A DNA stretch of 64,000 nucleotides from Leptospira saintgironsiae (GTDB lineage Bacteria; Spirochaetota; Leptospiria; Leptospirales; Leptospiraceae), in assembly GCF_002811765.1 (NCBI RefSeq), contig NZ_NPDR01000006.1:186001-250000 (forward strand). Direction: 5' to 3'. Below the pieces are notes generated by a model, which ran no database searches, was not told where the DNA came from, and saw nothing but the letters and a program-made list of their open reading frames with translations. A program made the position numbers and the translations under genes. Position 1 is the first letter of the stretch, and the number at the start of each line of letters is the position of its first letter. Positions 47,859 to 57,106 of the stretch are shown one piece after another.

Positions 47859-49187
47859 TTACTGTTTAGGCTTCCAGTTCCAGGTAAATGCAAGTAGGAT
47901 TATCGCAAGGATCGCAGAAGAGAATATTATAAATATAGAATATTCCCAGCGAAACCAGGGGTATGAGCTCATCCATCCTAATCCTTTGGAAAGAGCTGTC
48001 CTTCCCAAGTAACCGAATAATCCTATAAATCCTGCTGCTGTCCCGACTGCCTTTTTGGAAGTAAAGTCCAATCCGGCGACTCCCAGTAACATGACTGGTG
48101 GATAGATAAAAAATCCTACGATACCAAACAGAGTAAGGTCTGCCCATAAATATCCAGGAGGAAGATATAATATTCCAAATAATGCAAATAAGATAGGAAA
48201 CATGCATATCAAGCTGACTAATCCTCTTTTTCCGCCTACCTTATCGGAATACCAGCCAACAAGTAGAGTAGAACCTATTCCTGCGAATTCGTAAATTAAA
48301 GTGCTGATCCCTCCTTTTTCTAAACTCGCTCCTTTCGCGAATTTTAAATAAGAAGGTCCCCAATCAGTGAGGCTATACCTCACTATATAAACGAAAAAGT
48401 TAGCTATTGCAAAGACCCAGATATACTTATTTAGAAGCACCAGATCTATAAAAATTTCCTTAAAGCTGAGTTCTCTTTCTGATTCAGAAACTTTCGCAGA
48501 ATCAGTTTCCGTTCCGGTATATTCTTCAATAGAAGGAAGTCCAACAGATTGAGGAGTATCCAATAATCTAAAATACAAATAGATCGCAGTTAAAAAGGAA
48601 AGAGCTGCCGGAATATAAAATGCGTTTCTCCATCCGAACCAAGAGGCGCTATAGGCTGCAATTACTCCTACAAGTCCTCCTCCTACATTATGTGCTATAT
48701 TCCATACTGCGAATTTTTGTCCTCTTTCTTTAACGGAAAACCAATGTCCTAAGGATCTTCCGCAAGGTGGCCAACCCATTCCTTGGAACAAACCGTTTAG
48801 TCCCCATAAAATTAGATGTGTTTGGTAATCGGAAGAAGCACCAAAAAATATATTACAAATTCCTGTTAGAACGAGACCTAATGGCATAAAAATTTTAGGG
48901 TTACTTCTATCTGAAAGTGCCCCCATCAGGAATTTTCCGATACCGTAAGAGATTGCGGTGATCGCTAAAATGTTTCCGATCTGTTCTTGGGAGTAGGAAA
49001 GAGCCTGTCCGATTTCCTTGGAAACTACAGGAAAATTATTCCGAACGGTGTAAAAGACAGAATATCCTAGGAATGTTGCCTCTAAAATTCTCCAACGAAA
49101 CTTTGGATAAAGAGTTTTAACTTCAGAATCTGGGCGTAAAGGTTTCGAAGGGCTTGGTAGAATCCAAGATAATAGACCGTTTCTCAT
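47859..49187 (-). CDS. Major facilitator superfamily antiporter, organophosphate:phosphate (OPA/GlpT) type
   Basis: 442 residues with 12 membrane helices. The opening [21 protein letters not shown] and the motif around [20 protein letters not shown] are typical of OPA transporters, and [14 protein letters not shown] near residue 140 resembles the GlpT/UhpT signature. It probably exchanges phosphate for glycerol-3-phosphate or a sugar phosphate. No glycerol-phosphate gene lies beside it, so the substrate is uncertain. Confidence 0.85.
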   Translation of the reverse strand: MRNGLLSWILPSPSKPLRPDSEVKTLYPKFRWRILEATFLGYSVFYTVRNNFPVVSKEIGQALSYSQEQIGNILAITAISYGIGKFLMGALSDRSNPKIFMPLGLVLTGICNIFFGASSDYQTHLILWGLNGLFQGMGWPPCGRSLGHWFSVKERGQKFAVWNIAHNVGGGLVGVIAAYSASWFGWRNAFYIPAALSFLTAIYLYFRLLDTPQSVGLPSIEEYTGTETDSAKVSESERELSFKEIFIDLVLLNKYIWVFAIANFFVYIVRYSLTDWGPSYLKFAKGASLEKGGISTLIYEFAGIGSTLLVGWYSDKVGGKRGLVSLICMFPILFALFGILYLPPGYLWADLTLFGIVGFFIYPPVMLLGVAGLDFTSKKAVGTAAGFIGLFGYLGRTALSKGLGWMSSYPWFRWEYSIFIIFSSAILAIILLAFTWNWKPKQ

Positions 49188-49235
49188 CGATCGGGAAGAA
49201 TGATCGTATATGTCGGAAGCACAAGTAGAATTTGA

Positions 49236-50156
49236 TTAAAAATGTCTAAATCCGGATTCTTTAGGAGAGTAAGTTTTTCCTTCGTAAGAATATCGGACCT
49301 GAGGAGATTCACCTTCTTCCAAAGCGATAACACTGCCGATTTTTCGGATAGAGATGCCTTCCCAAGAAGAAGGTAATTCGTCTGGAGATAAAAATAAAAG
49401 TTCTAATTCTTCTCCAGATATTAAAACACCTTCTATCCCGATTGCTTCTTTTACTCCATTTTCAAAAGGAAGTTTGTCTAGATCTAAATCTATTCTGACG
49501 CCTGAAGACTTTGCTAATTTGAACACATCTTGCTTGAGTCCATCTGTCAGATCCATTCCCGCATGTATTCTATTTTTTGAATATAGAGAACGACTTAAGT
49601 TTAATCTGGATTTAGGTCTTAAATGTCTATCCAAAGCGAGTTTTTTGACTTCTGGAGAAAGAGAAATATGGGCACCTTCTAATATCTTATAACCTAAAAG
49701 AGAAGCACCTATATGACCGCTCAAGTATACATTATCTCCTGGTTTTCCACCCTTTCTATCTACAGGAGAATTTGATTTTCCGAATAGAGTTAAAGTTAAG
49801 TTTAACTCTTGTGTTCTGTATGTGTCTCCACCGCAGAGTTCTATTTCATAAGAAGTTAATGCCTTCTTAAATGATTCGATAAATGGTTCTAAAAATTCTT
49901 TTCGATTACAAGAAGGAGAAAGTCCAAAATTAAAAAATGCCTTTTGAGGAGTCCCGTTAGCCGCCGCTATATCTGATACGTTAACTTCTACCAATTTGTT
50001 TGCCAAATCTTCAGGACGACTCCAGTCCAATCTAAAATGAGTTCCTTCGGCAATCGTATCTGTTGTGATTAAGTTACCTTCTTTATCCGAATAACAGTCG
50101 TTTTCCTGTTCTTTGCCGGGAGGATATAAGGAGGAGATGAGTTCTTCTTCGTTCAA
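49236..50156 (-). CDS. thiL: Thiamine-monophosphate kinase ThiL
   Basis: 306 residues. It phosphorylates thiamine monophosphate to thiamine pyrophosphate with ATP. ITTDTIAEGTHFRLD near residue 30 and VSDIAAANGTPQKAFFNFGL near 60 hold the metal-binding aspartates; CGGDTYR near 110 and GMDLTDGLKQDVFKLAK near 200 complete the ATPase-like fold. No other thiamine genes are near, and I see no TPP riboswitch upstream. It is divergent from the YceI-like gene. Confidence 0.95.
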   Translation of the reverse strand: MNEEELISSLYPPGKEQENDCYSDKEGNLITTDTIAEGTHFRLDWSRPEDLANKLVEVNVSDIAAANGTPQKAFFNFGLSPSCNRKEFLEPFIESFKKALTSYEIELCGGDTYRTQELNLTLTLFGKSNSPVDRKGGKPGDNVYLSGHIGASLLGYKILEGAHISLSPEVKKLALDRHLRPKSRLNLSRSLYSKNRIHAGMDLTDGLKQDVFKLAKSSGVRIDLDLDKLPFENGVKEAIGIEGVLISGEELELLFLSPDELPSSWEGISIRKIGSVIALEEGESPQVRYSYEGKTYSPKESGFRHF

Positions 50157-50214
50157 GTGTTTTCCAATATCTAAAAATCTTGACTTTGTTTTATTTCAAC
50201 CCTAGTATAAGGCC

Positions 50215-50859
50215 ATGAAATCACGTATAAATTCTTTTTATTTAACCGTACTGATTTTTTCAGTATTCTCCCTTGCAGGAAGTTTGCAATTCAATTCGTT
50301 ATCAGCTGAGGCTTCTTGCAAATATTCCGTGAGCCAAGAGGCAACTGGACTTGAATGGAAAGCTTTTAAATTCACTGAAAAAACTGGAGTAGGCGGTAAG
50401 TTTACCAAAGTAACTATTGCAGGAGCTAAATCTTCGGCTAATATTCCTGACGCATTAAAAGGTTTAAAATTCTCTATCGATTCTTTGGACCTAGACTCTG
50501 GAAATGCAGAAAGAGATCCAAAGATCAAGGGCGCATTTTTCGGAAATTTGAAAAAGAGCGGAAAGATAGAAGGATCCGTATCTTCTGCAAAACTAGACGC
50601 TGATGGAAAGTCTGGAACTGGAGTGATAAAACTTGTCTGGAACGGAGTGAGTAAAGATGTTCCTTTACAATTCACTTTAACTGGAGAAGTTTTAGAAGCA
50701 AAAGGTTCTTTGGATGTAAATAATTGGAATGCAGGTAAGGCTTTAACTGCATTAAACACAGTTTGTAGCGATCTTCATAAAAGTAAGGATGGTAAATCTG
50801 TTCTTTGGCCAGATGTAGAGATTACTATAAAATCTACTTTAAAGAAAGATTGTAAATAA
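50215..50859 (+). CDS. Secreted YceI-like protein
   Basis: 214 residues. Signal peptide with the hydrophobic run LTVLIFSVFSLAGSLQF, probably cleaved after LSAEA. The mature part resembles the YceI lipocalin-like beta barrel that binds isoprenoid or fatty-acid-type ligands: VGGKFTKVTIAG near residue 60, RDPKIKGAFFGNLKKSGKIE near 103, and a beta-rich end. Cysteines near 35 and 181 or 213 could pair. Periplasmic location is likely. It is transcribed opposite to thiL and convergent with the DUF1554 array. Confidence 0.75.
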   Translation: MKSRINSFYLTVLIFSVFSLAGSLQFNSLSAEASCKYSVSQEATGLEWKAFKFTEKTGVGGKFTKVTIAGAKSSANIPDALKGLKFSIDSLDLDSGNAERDPKIKGAFFGNLKKSGKIEGSVSSAKLDADGKSGTGVIKLVWNGVSKDVPLQFTLTGEVLEAKGSLDVNNWNAGKALTALNTVCSDLHKSKDGKSVLWPDVEITIKSTLKKDCK

Positions 50860-50870
50860 GAACTGAGACA

Positions 50871-50928
50871 CGGAGGATAAAACTTGCCCCGCATATTACA
50901 AAATTCAGATATTCTGTCTTATCCTCCG
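50871..50928. repeat. Inverted repeat at the convergent end of the DUF1554 array
   Basis: CGGAGGATAA at 50871-50880 and TTATCCTCCG at 50919-50928 are exact inverted copies with a 38-base loop. The second arm includes the stop codon of the first array gene. It could form a long hairpin shared by two convergent transcripts. Confidence 0.4.
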
Positions 50929-51587
50929 GCAGCGACCGGCCTATAACAAATACAAAGTATTCTGTATGCTTGATCACAATTTGCAGCTTGCACATTATTC
51001 CAGGTGCCTGCTGCAGAAAGCAGAGGACTTCCTATGTATCCAGTATTGGCAGAAGTATTATCATCCCCGTCATTACAGGTAACGCCTGAAGCGTAATTGC
51101 CGGTTCCATCTCCATAGGTCCAGAAATCAGCTGTGCCTAAACCTCCGGCTTCCAAGGTTACGTGTAGATCCAAGCTGTAAAAAGAAGCTAAGTCATCCGC
51201 CAAGATTGTGCCAGTAGGTCCGCCTCGCATTGGAACATTAGTCGGAATATCTGAATACAATGAGGTTAAATTATTAGCAGATACTGCAAGTGTAGATACT
51301 AAAGGGGCAACGTTTTGACATCCAGTATCTAAGATGGCAGCAAAAGGTCGTTCTTGTTTGCAGATGGTTTGTAGGCTTGCGTCCAAAGTGCCTGTACCTA
51401 AGATCGCCAAGTTTCCTCCATAAGCAACACCGGTGGAATAAACATAAATTCCGGAAGGAGCAGAGAAATAGCTCAGTAGATTTGCCAAAGGACTACAAGA
51501 CCTATCCTGATCTGAACAGGTTTTTGCATCCATACAAGCTTGGGCCGAAAATCCAAAAAATAGGATCAAAACAATACGATATATCAT
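50919..51587 (-). CDS. DUF1554-type lipoprotein, array member 1
   Basis: 222 residues, ATG start. Signal peptide ending at lipobox SAQAC, then the array motif KTCSDQDRSC. The rest is the C-type-lectin-like (DUF1554) fold: GIYVYSTGVAYGGNLA near residue 46, cysteines in TICKQERPF and DTGCQNV, a core FWTYGDG and a terminal RILCICYRP. Leptospira encode numerous such proteins, commonly surface-exposed, and some DUF1554 relatives are thought to bind extracellular ligands; the ligand here is unknown. It is closest to member 2. A TATAAT at 51615-51620 (minus strand) suggests its own promoter. Confidence 0.85.
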   Translation of the reverse strand: MIYRIVLILFFGFSAQACMDAKTCSDQDRSCSPLANLLSYFSAPSGIYVYSTGVAYGGNLAILGTGTLDASLQTICKQERPFAAILDTGCQNVAPLVSTLAVSANNLTSLYSDIPTNVPMRGGPTGTILADDLASFYSLDLHVTLEAGGLGTADFWTYGDGTGNYASGVTCNDGDDNTSANTGYIGSPLLSAAGTWNNVQAANCDQAYRILCICYRPVAAGG

Positions 51588-51614
51588 AACTTCACCAAAA
51601 ACCTTTTCACATAT

Positions 51615-51620
51615 ATTATA
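51615..51620 (-). promoter_or_regulatory. Perfect -10 box (TATAAT) before array member 1
   Basis: TATAAT on the minus strand lies about 28 bases before the ATG at 51587, implying a leader near 21 bases. A matching -35 is not clear, so the promoter call is tentative. Confidence 0.4.
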
Positions 51621-51641
51621 AATTCAGAATGCATATGGATA

Positions 51642-52316
51642 TCAACCACCCCCACCTGCAGTGGGAACGTAACAAAGACAAAGTATTTTATGTAATTCTC
51701 CGCAACCTCTAATGTCTGTTGCGAACCAACTGGATTGCGTTTTTACTAGAGTATTTCCTGCTTGCCCCAAAGTAGATAGACTACCATCATCTGTTCCGTT
51801 TGTGCAATTGTCTGCGGCAGCGCCACCATTCCCATCTCCGAAACTCCAGAAGGTTTGGTTTCCTAAACCTGCGGCTTCTAACGTAACCTCAAGATCCAAT
51901 GCGAATAAGTTAGAATAATCTTGGGCAATAATTGTACCGTAGGGACCTCGGATCGGAACACCTGTCGTAGGTAAGTCTGAATATAAAGCATTTAGTGAAG
52001 AAGCAGAAACAAGAGAAGTCGAAACCAAAGGAGCATACTTAGAACATTTAGTATCTATGATATTTGAAAAAAGTCGTTGTTGTCCGCAAATAAAGTTTAA
52101 ACTAGAATCTAATGTTCCTGGTCCCAAAACGGATAAATTTCCGTTGTAGCCAGTATTTGTAGAATACATATAAATTCCTTCGGGAGCTGAAATGAGAAGA
52201 CTCATTAAGTTCGCTTGTGAGCTACAAGTCCTATCCTGGTCGGAACATGTTTTATCAGTAAGACAACCTCCGGACAAAATACAAAAAAATAAAACAAGAA
52301 GAATGCGAAGCGCCAT
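51642..52316 (-). CDS. DUF1554-type lipoprotein, array member 2
   Basis: 224 residues from the ATG at 52316; the frame extends to 52352 but that part is not a signal peptide. Signal peptide ends at LSGGC, followed by DKTCSDQDRTC. C-type-lectin-like core with GIYMYSTNTGYNGNLSVLG near residue 46, CGQQRLF, DTKCSK, FWSFGDGN and a terminal ILCLCYVP. It shares GTLD-type and FALDLEVTLEAAGLG segments with member 1, suggesting a recent duplication. A TTGCCT-N17-TATCCT pair ends eight bases before the ATG. Confidence 0.85.
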   Translation of the reverse strand: MALRILLVLFFCILSGGCLTDKTCSDQDRTCSSQANLMSLLISAPEGIYMYSTNTGYNGNLSVLGPGTLDSSLNFICGQQRLFSNIIDTKCSKYAPLVSTSLVSASSLNALYSDLPTTGVPIRGPYGTIIAQDYSNLFALDLEVTLEAAGLGNQTFWSFGDGNGGAAADNCTNGTDDGSLSTLGQAGNTLVKTQSSWFATDIRGCGELHKILCLCYVPTAGGGG

Positions 52317-52323
52317 CCAACCA

Positions 52324-52352
52324 AGGATAGATCGGAGTTCGCAGGCAGGCAA
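52324..52352 (-). promoter_or_regulatory. Candidate promoter of array member 2
   Basis: On the minus strand TTGCCT (52347-52352) and TATCCT (52324-52329) are 17 bases apart. The start of transcription would coincide with the ATG. The element is shared in part with members 4 and 5. Confidence 0.35.
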
Positions 52353-52410
52353 GAAATTATAAATCGATTTGGAGTCTTAAATTTGTTTTCTATACCTGAA
52401 TTCTTAAGGT

Positions 52411-53046
52411 TTAATCCTTATAACAAAGACATATTATTGGATGAGATTCATTACAAGCTGGAGCTCCGGAATTAACCCAGCTTGTAGTATTATCTGTAGG
52501 AGATCCAATGGCGCCTGCGGCTCCATTGCTTGTCCCATTGATACAATTATCCGCAGAATTATAAACTCCTCCAGAATTGGAGAATGTCCAAAATGTTTGA
52601 GATGTGACTCCGGCAGCTTCCATGGTTACTAATAAGGAAGTGAAAAAATTAGTCCAGGATATAGCCAAGATATCCCCCTTAGGCCCTCTTACCGGATAAT
52701 CAGTACTACTTGGCAGGCCATAATCTGTTGCGAAATTATAAAGAGAATGTGTGGAAGTCGAAACAACCGGCAGAACATTAGAACAACTAAAATCAGTGAT
52801 CGCAGAGAATAGCTTATTACTAGTGCAAATATTCTTTAGGCTGTCTTCAAAACTAGATCCATATTTCGCCAGATCTCCCTGGTAACTCTGAGTGGAATAT
52901 AAATAGATCCCTTTCGGAGTGGAGAAGATAGAGAATAATAGTTCTTTAGTGTTGCACATCTTGTCCGTATCCGAACAAACATCCGAGGACATACAAGCAT
53001 TCGAAAATAAGAGTAAAAAGCTAAAAAAGTAAAACGACTTGTTCAT
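52411..53046 (-). CDS. DUF1554-type lipoprotein, array member 3
   Basis: 211 residues, ATG start with AGGAA about seven bases upstream. Signal peptide ends at FSNAC, then SDVCSDTDKMC, a slightly diverged array motif. C-type-lectin-like core: GIYLYSTQSYQGDLAKYG, ICTSNKLF, DFSCSNV, FWTFSNSGG, terminal IICLCYKD. It is closest to member 4 in its central region. Confidence 0.85.
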   Translation of the reverse strand: MNKSFYFFSFLLLFSNACMSSDVCSDTDKMCNTKELLFSIFSTPKGIYLYSTQSYQGDLAKYGSSFEDSLKNICTSNKLFSAITDFSCSNVLPVVSTSTHSLYNFATDYGLPSSTDYPVRGPKGDILAISWTNFFTSLLVTMEAAGVTSQTFWTFSNSGGVYNSADNCINGTSNGAAGAIGSPTDNTTSWVNSGAPACNESHPIICLCYKD

Positions 53047-53101
53047 ATAAAAATTCCTGAAAAGTGAACCATTTTCTAAAACTTAAGACGAAAAAAAATC
53101 C

Positions 53102-53731
53102 TTAATAACAGATGCATAAAACTTTTCTATAACTGTCACAGGTATCGCTTGCAAAGGAACCCCAACTTAAGTTTATATCATTCGGATCTCCTGTAATTCC
53201 TACGTTTCCATTATCGGACAAGGTGCCGTCCAAACAGGAACTAGAAGCATACGACCATCCGGTGGTTGCGAAAGTCCAAAACTTTTCGGTCGTTACTCCT
53301 GCGCTGCTCATGGACAATGTAGGAGTAGACGAAAAAACTAAATTCCACTGGCTATAAATTAATTCTCCTCGAGCTCCTCTTACGGGTAAAGTCCCATCTA
53401 AAGAAAAATCCGTAGTGTATGTACTGACCGAGCTAGTTGGGCTTGCAGTCAGAGGAAGAATATTTCCGCAATTGGAAATGGTTTGAGCGAAAAGCCTCGC
53501 TTCCGCGCAGATATTCGTAAGACTGATTTGTAGATCCGGCCCATATGCGGCTATATTTCCCTGATAGGATTTTTGAGTAGAATAGATATAGATCCCAGGT
53601 GGAACGGAGATAGAAGAATATAAAATTTCGTTAAAGCTGCAACTTTTATCCTCTGAGGCACAGGTTTTGCCGTCTATACAAGCATTTGAGGAAAAAAATA
53701 ATAAGAAGAGTAATGGCGCAAGAAATTTCAC
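53102..53731 (-). CDS. DUF1554-type lipoprotein, array member 4
   Basis: About 209 residues from the GTG at 53731; a TTG at 53749 would add six residues. The signal peptide ends FSSNAC, then GKTCASEDKSC. C-type-lectin-like core with GIYIYSTQKSYQGNIAAYG, ICAEARLF, FWTFATTG and terminal VLCICY. Two promoter-like boxes (TTGCAA, TTTAAT) are 17 bases apart and end seven bases before the GTG, which supports the shorter start. Confidence 0.85.
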   Translation of the reverse strand: MKFLAPLLFLLFFSSNACIDGKTCASEDKSCSFNEILYSSISVPPGIYIYSTQKSYQGNIAAYGPDLQISLTNICAEARLFAQTISNCGNILPLTASPTSSVSTYTTDFSLDGTLPVRGARGELIYSQWNLVFSSTPTLSMSSAGVTTEKFWTFATTGWSYASSSCLDGTLSDNGNVGITGDPNDINLSWGSFASDTCDSYRKVLCICY

Positions 53732-53737
53732 CGCACG

Positions 53738-53766
53738 ATTAAAGACCAAACGGTTAGGTTTTGCAA
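53738..53766 (-). promoter_or_regulatory. Candidate promoter of array member 4
   Basis: On the minus strand TTGCAA lies 17 bases upstream of TTTAAT (53738-53743), which ends seven bases before the GTG at 53731. The TTCTTGC core is shared with members 2 and 5. Confidence 0.35.
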
Positions 53767-53832
53767 GAAATAATTTTCTGAATAAAGGATATGGAACTTA
53801 GATCTTCAAGAGAATCTTGCAGAATTTTTATA

Positions 53833-54507
53833 CTATTGTCCCTGTGAGCTAGTATCCGGAGTGAAACAAATACAAAGCACACGATGACTAGTGTTGCAAG
53901 TAACTGTAGCCGTTCCGTTTACATTTAGCCAATCCACATTCGTCGTTGTTGCAGATCCGATTACTCCGTAAGAAGCATTGGTATTATCCGCACCTTGGCT
54001 ACAATCGCTTGCTCCAAGCCCTCCTCCTATACTGCTGAAAGTCCAAAAATCATCAGTTCCAAGACCTGCACTAGCCAAGGGTTGAAGTAAATTGGTGCTT
54101 CCATTAACGACAAAATTATCCCAGTTGGTAGCAAGCATGATTCCAGTCGGTCCATAAACAGGAAGGATAGTTGAAACAGAATAGGATGTATTGTAATCAT
54201 ATAGAGCCACTGATACGGTTGCTATTAGAGCCCACACATCCGGACAGAATTGGTTTGCAAGTGAAGAAAATAATTTTTCCTCTTTGCATATATTTTGAGC
54301 GCTTATTTCCGGAGTAGAACCGTAAGCGGAGAGATTACCTTGGTATTTTGCATTTGTAGAATATACATAGATCCCTTCTGGAACGGAGAATGCGGAACTA
54401 ATTAATGCTTGGATATTACAGCTTTTATCCTCATTGGAACAGGTTTTATCCGAAATACATCCAAATGAAAGAAAGCTAAAAAGAATAATGTATATTGGAA
54501 TTCGCAT
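53833..54507 (-). CDS. DUF1554-type lipoprotein, array member 5
   Basis: 224 residues from the ATG at 54507. Signal peptide ends LSFGC, then DKTCSNEDKSC. C-type-lectin-like core: GIYVYSTNAKYQGNLSAYG, ICKEEKLFSSLANQFCPDV, VYGPTGIMLATNWDNF, FWTFSSIGG, terminal VLCICFTP. Clearly the nearest relative of member 6. A TTGCAA at 54543-54548 (minus strand) stands where a -35 would be, but a good -10 is lacking. Confidence 0.85.
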   Translation of the reverse strand: MRIPIYIILFSFLSFGCISDKTCSNEDKSCNIQALISSAFSVPEGIYVYSTNAKYQGNLSAYGSTPEISAQNICKEEKLFSSLANQFCPDVWALIATVSVALYDYNTSYSVSTILPVYGPTGIMLATNWDNFVVNGSTNLLQPLASAGLGTDDFWTFSSIGGGLGASDCSQGADNTNASYGVIGSATTTNVDWLNVNGTATVTCNTSHRVLCICFTPDTSSQGQ

Positions 54508-54566
54508 AACAATGAGCCATACGTTATTATGGCATTTCAAAATTGCAAGAAGCTTTATTATATAGA

Positions 54567-55244
54567 TTATTGTGCGACACTCTCACCAGCAATATAGCAG
54601 ATACATAATACTCTTAACGATTGATCACAACTAGCCGAATTGCTTATTGTTGGATTGATCCAATCTAATGAGGTACTATTTGGCGTTCCGATACTTCCGG
54701 GAGATTCTGAATCCGTAGTAGTTCCGTTTAAACAATCAGTCCCCTGGCCACCTGTACTGTCCGCAAAAGTCCAAAACAATTCTGACCCCAAACCTGCAGC
54801 AGAGAGTGTGCTTTTTAGTATAGTTGCAGATCCGAAAAAGGTAGTCCAATTATCTGAGAGCAAGATTCCTGTTGGACCATAAATTGGAACAGTAGTTGGA
54901 ACACCATATTCGCTCGCATAATCAAACAAAGGTGCGTTTGCGGTAGAGACGAATGCCTGAACATTCGGGCAGAATTGATTGACCAGACCGGACAAAAGTT
55001 TTTCGCCTCTACATATATTTTGGAGACTCTCTTCCTCGGTTGCCCCATAGGCTGCCAAATTCCCTTGGTATTTCTGGTTTGTTGAATATACGTAAATCGC
55101 TTCTTGTTGAAAGGAAAGGTAAGAAGAAATAAGAGCTTGAGAACTACAGCTTTTATCGTCGTCGGAACAGGTTTTGTCGCTCAAACAATTGTAATATAGG
55201 AAAGAATATAGAAATACGATTAGGATCAACCTGCGGCTTTGCAC
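54567..55244 (-). CDS. DUF1554-type lipoprotein, array member 6
   Basis: 225 residues from a GTG at 55244, with AGGA about ten bases upstream. Signal peptide ends YYNC, then DKTCSDDDKSC. C-type-lectin-like core: AIYVYSTNQKYQGNLAAYG, ICRGEKLLSGLVNQFCPNV, IYGPTGILLSDNWTTFF, FWTFADSTGG and terminal RVLCICYIAG. First gene of the array in transcription order, divergent from the gene at 55335. Confidence 0.85.
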   Translation of the reverse strand: MQSRRLILIVFLYSFLYYNCLSDKTCSDDDKSCSSQALISSYLSFQQEAIYVYSTNQKYQGNLAAYGATEEESLQNICRGEKLLSGLVNQFCPNVQAFVSTANAPLFDYASEYGVPTTVPIYGPTGILLSDNWTTFFGSATILKSTLSAAGLGSELFWTFADSTGGQGTDCLNGTTTDSESPGSIGTPNSTSLDWINPTISNSASCDQSLRVLCICYIAGESVAQ

Positions 55245-55334
55245 AATATAATAATCCTTAAAGGGCTATACAAACTTCAAGGAATTTCTCATTACACTTG
55301 ACTAAATTGTCAGAAAGTTTTTCCTTCTGCCAAG

Positions 55335-56150
55335 ATGCGTCCAAACCTTAAAGTCCGTTCTATAATTTTTTTCCTATTGGCAATGGTCCTAACTCCAAGC
55401 CTTTTATTTGCAGATCAGACTATCCTTCTCCGTAAAGGAGGCAAGGTAATCGGTAATGTTGTAGGTCAAAACGAGAAGACGATCACCGTTCAATCCGAAT
55501 CTGGCAAACAAACCATCAACAAAAGAGAAATATTAAAAATTATTTATAAAGATATCACAAGAGAAGAAGAGAACCGCATCCGTAAGGAAGAGGAAAAGAA
55601 GGTCCAAGAGAATCCTCAAATAGTGGAGGAGCCGATTCAGATCATTCCACCTCCAACTTCTACAGAGTCTGGCAGAAGTAGATGGAGCGCAGTATGGCGT
55701 TCTGCAGTCCTGCCTGGTTGGGGACAGTGGTATACTGATAATAAACTGGAAGCTAAGATTACCGGAGGAGCATTCCTGGCCAGCTTAGCATACGCAGGTT
55801 ATTCCAGATCCGAGGCTGAATCAGCAAAAAGCAAATATGATGACGCAGTTTCCAAAAGTAGCAGTACGGGAGCATTGATCTACGGAGGTGGAGTTGCAAA
55901 CTTCTACCTTCTCACCGTAGTGCCTGGAGCAAGAGCAGATTACGAAAGTTCAGTCCAATCTTATAACACTTCCGTGTATGTATTGGGAGGAGTGTATCTT
56001 GCTCAATTGGTCCGTACTTATTTCCTGGGAAAGTCCTGGGAGCAGGGAGCTTCTGCTAATCCAGTAGCTTGGACAGTTGTACCTAAACCTGATTGGTCTG
56101 CTGGCAGAATTGGCTGGGGAGCAGAGGCAAGTTTTAGCCTCGGTTTCTAG
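55335..56150 (+). CDS. Exported membrane-associated protein with SH3-like N-terminus (DUF5683-like)
   Basis: 271 residues. Signal peptide with IIFFLLAMVLTPSLLFA. An SH3-like module follows: TILLRKGGKVIGNVVGQNEK then NKREILKIIYKD, a pattern common in Leptospira membrane proteins. A charged coiled segment and a Pro-rich linker (IIPPPTSTESGR) lead to AVLPGWGQWYTDNKLEAKI and later helices, which resemble DUF5683. Possibly anchored in the outer or inner membrane by its later helices. The function is unknown. Confidence 0.7.
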   Translation: MRPNLKVRSIIFFLLAMVLTPSLLFADQTILLRKGGKVIGNVVGQNEKTITVQSESGKQTINKREILKIIYKDITREEENRIRKEEEKKVQENPQIVEEPIQIIPPPTSTESGRSRWSAVWRSAVLPGWGQWYTDNKLEAKITGGAFLASLAYAGYSRSEAESAKSKYDDAVSKSSSTGALIYGGGVANFYLLTVVPGARADYESSVQSYNTSVYVLGGVYLAQLVRTYFLGKSWEQGASANPVAWTVVPKPDWSAGRIGWGAEASFSLGF

Positions 56151-56217
56151 GAATTTTGTTCGTATTTCCTTGACCCCTTAGGCCGGTACGCGAAATTGGC
56201 CAATACAGGACATACCC

Positions 56218-56667
56218 ATGCCAATCGTATCTAAACCGCATAGAACTCCTTCCTTAAAAAAGGAACAAGCTAGTAAAGCTTGGTACGTAGTCGACGCTGA
56301 AGGCAAAACCTTAGGTCGCCTCGCTTCGGAGATCGCAACTAGACTCCGCGGTAAACATAAGCCTACTTTTACTCCCAACGTTGATTGTGGAGATAATATC
56401 ATTGTTATCAACGCTGCTAAGGTAGCAGTGACTGGAAATAAAGAGACTCAAAAAGAATATTTCCATCACTCTCGCTATCCAGGTGGTATGACAGCTACTA
56501 CTCTCCAAAACATGAGAGCAAAACAACCTGAAAAAATCCTGTATGAAGCTGTTAAAGGCATGCTTCCTAAAAGTAAACTCGGTGCTGAAATGTTAACTCA
56601 TTTCAGAATTTTCCCAGGAACCGAGCATAATCTTGGCGCTCAAAAGCCGATCAAACTGGAACTCTAG
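56218..56667 (+). CDS. rplM: 50S ribosomal protein L13
   Basis: 149 residues. [19 protein letters not shown] near residue 22, [19 protein letters not shown] near 55, [12 protein letters not shown] near 81 and [12 protein letters not shown] near 110 are all intact. L13 is an early-assembling component of the large subunit. It lies 13 bases upstream of rpsI, the usual pair. Confidence 0.98.
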   Translation: MPIVSKPHRTPSLKKEQASKAWYVVDAEGKTLGRLASEIATRLRGKHKPTFTPNVDCGDNIIVINAAKVAVTGNKETQKEYFHHSRYPGGMTATTLQNMRAKQPEKILYEAVKGMLPKSKLGAEMLTHFRIFPGTEHNLGAQKPIKLEL

Positions 56668-56680
56668 GAGATATTAGAAT

Positions 56681-57079
56681 ATGGCAAGCGCCAAGGAAAT
56701 TTGGGCAGTAGGTCGTCGTAAAAACGCAATCGCCCGTGTAAAATTAAAAGAAGGTTCTGGTAAAATTGTAATCAATGATAGAGATTACAAAGATTATCTT
56801 CAAAACAGCCGTTCTAATATTAAAGAAGCTATCACTGCTTTAACTCTGATGAACGTTGCCGAAAAGTTTGATCTTAAGGTAAATGTTTCCGGAGGAGGGA
56901 TCATCGGACAAGTCGGAGCAATCCGTCACGCACTTGCAAGAGTGATCTGCCGCTATAATCCCGAGTTCAGAGCTACTGTTAAAAAAGAAGGCCTTCTGAC
57001 TCGTGACCCACGTATGGTGGAACGTAAAAAATACGGTCTACACAAAGCACGTAGAGGAACTCAGTTCTCTAAACGTTAA
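56681..57079 (+). CDS. rpsI: 30S ribosomal protein S9
   Basis: 132 residues. [20 protein letters not shown] near the N-terminus, [19 protein letters not shown] near 70 and the basic tail ending RRGTQFSKR, whose last residues reach the ribosomal P site. Preceded by AGGAGA. Followed by a hairpin and T-rich stretch. Confidence 0.98.
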   Translation: MASAKEIWAVGRRKNAIARVKLKEGSGKIVINDRDYKDYLQNSRSNIKEAITALTLMNVAEKFDLKVNVSGGGIIGQVGAIRHALARVICRYNPEFRATVKKEGLLTRDPRMVERKKYGLHKARRGTQFSKR

Positions 57080-57106
57080 TCTACGCTTTTTAGATCTATT
57101 TTTGAG

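Noticed and set aside
55245..55334. TGAC-N6-GTCA dyad between array member 6 and the downstream gene
   Set aside because: Arms are only four bases and occur by chance often; no second copy was seen.
56170..56217. TTGACC upstream of rplM taken as a -35 box
   Set aside because: No acceptable -10 occurs at the proper distance, and the palindrome TTGGCCAA nearby is too short to support a leader structure.
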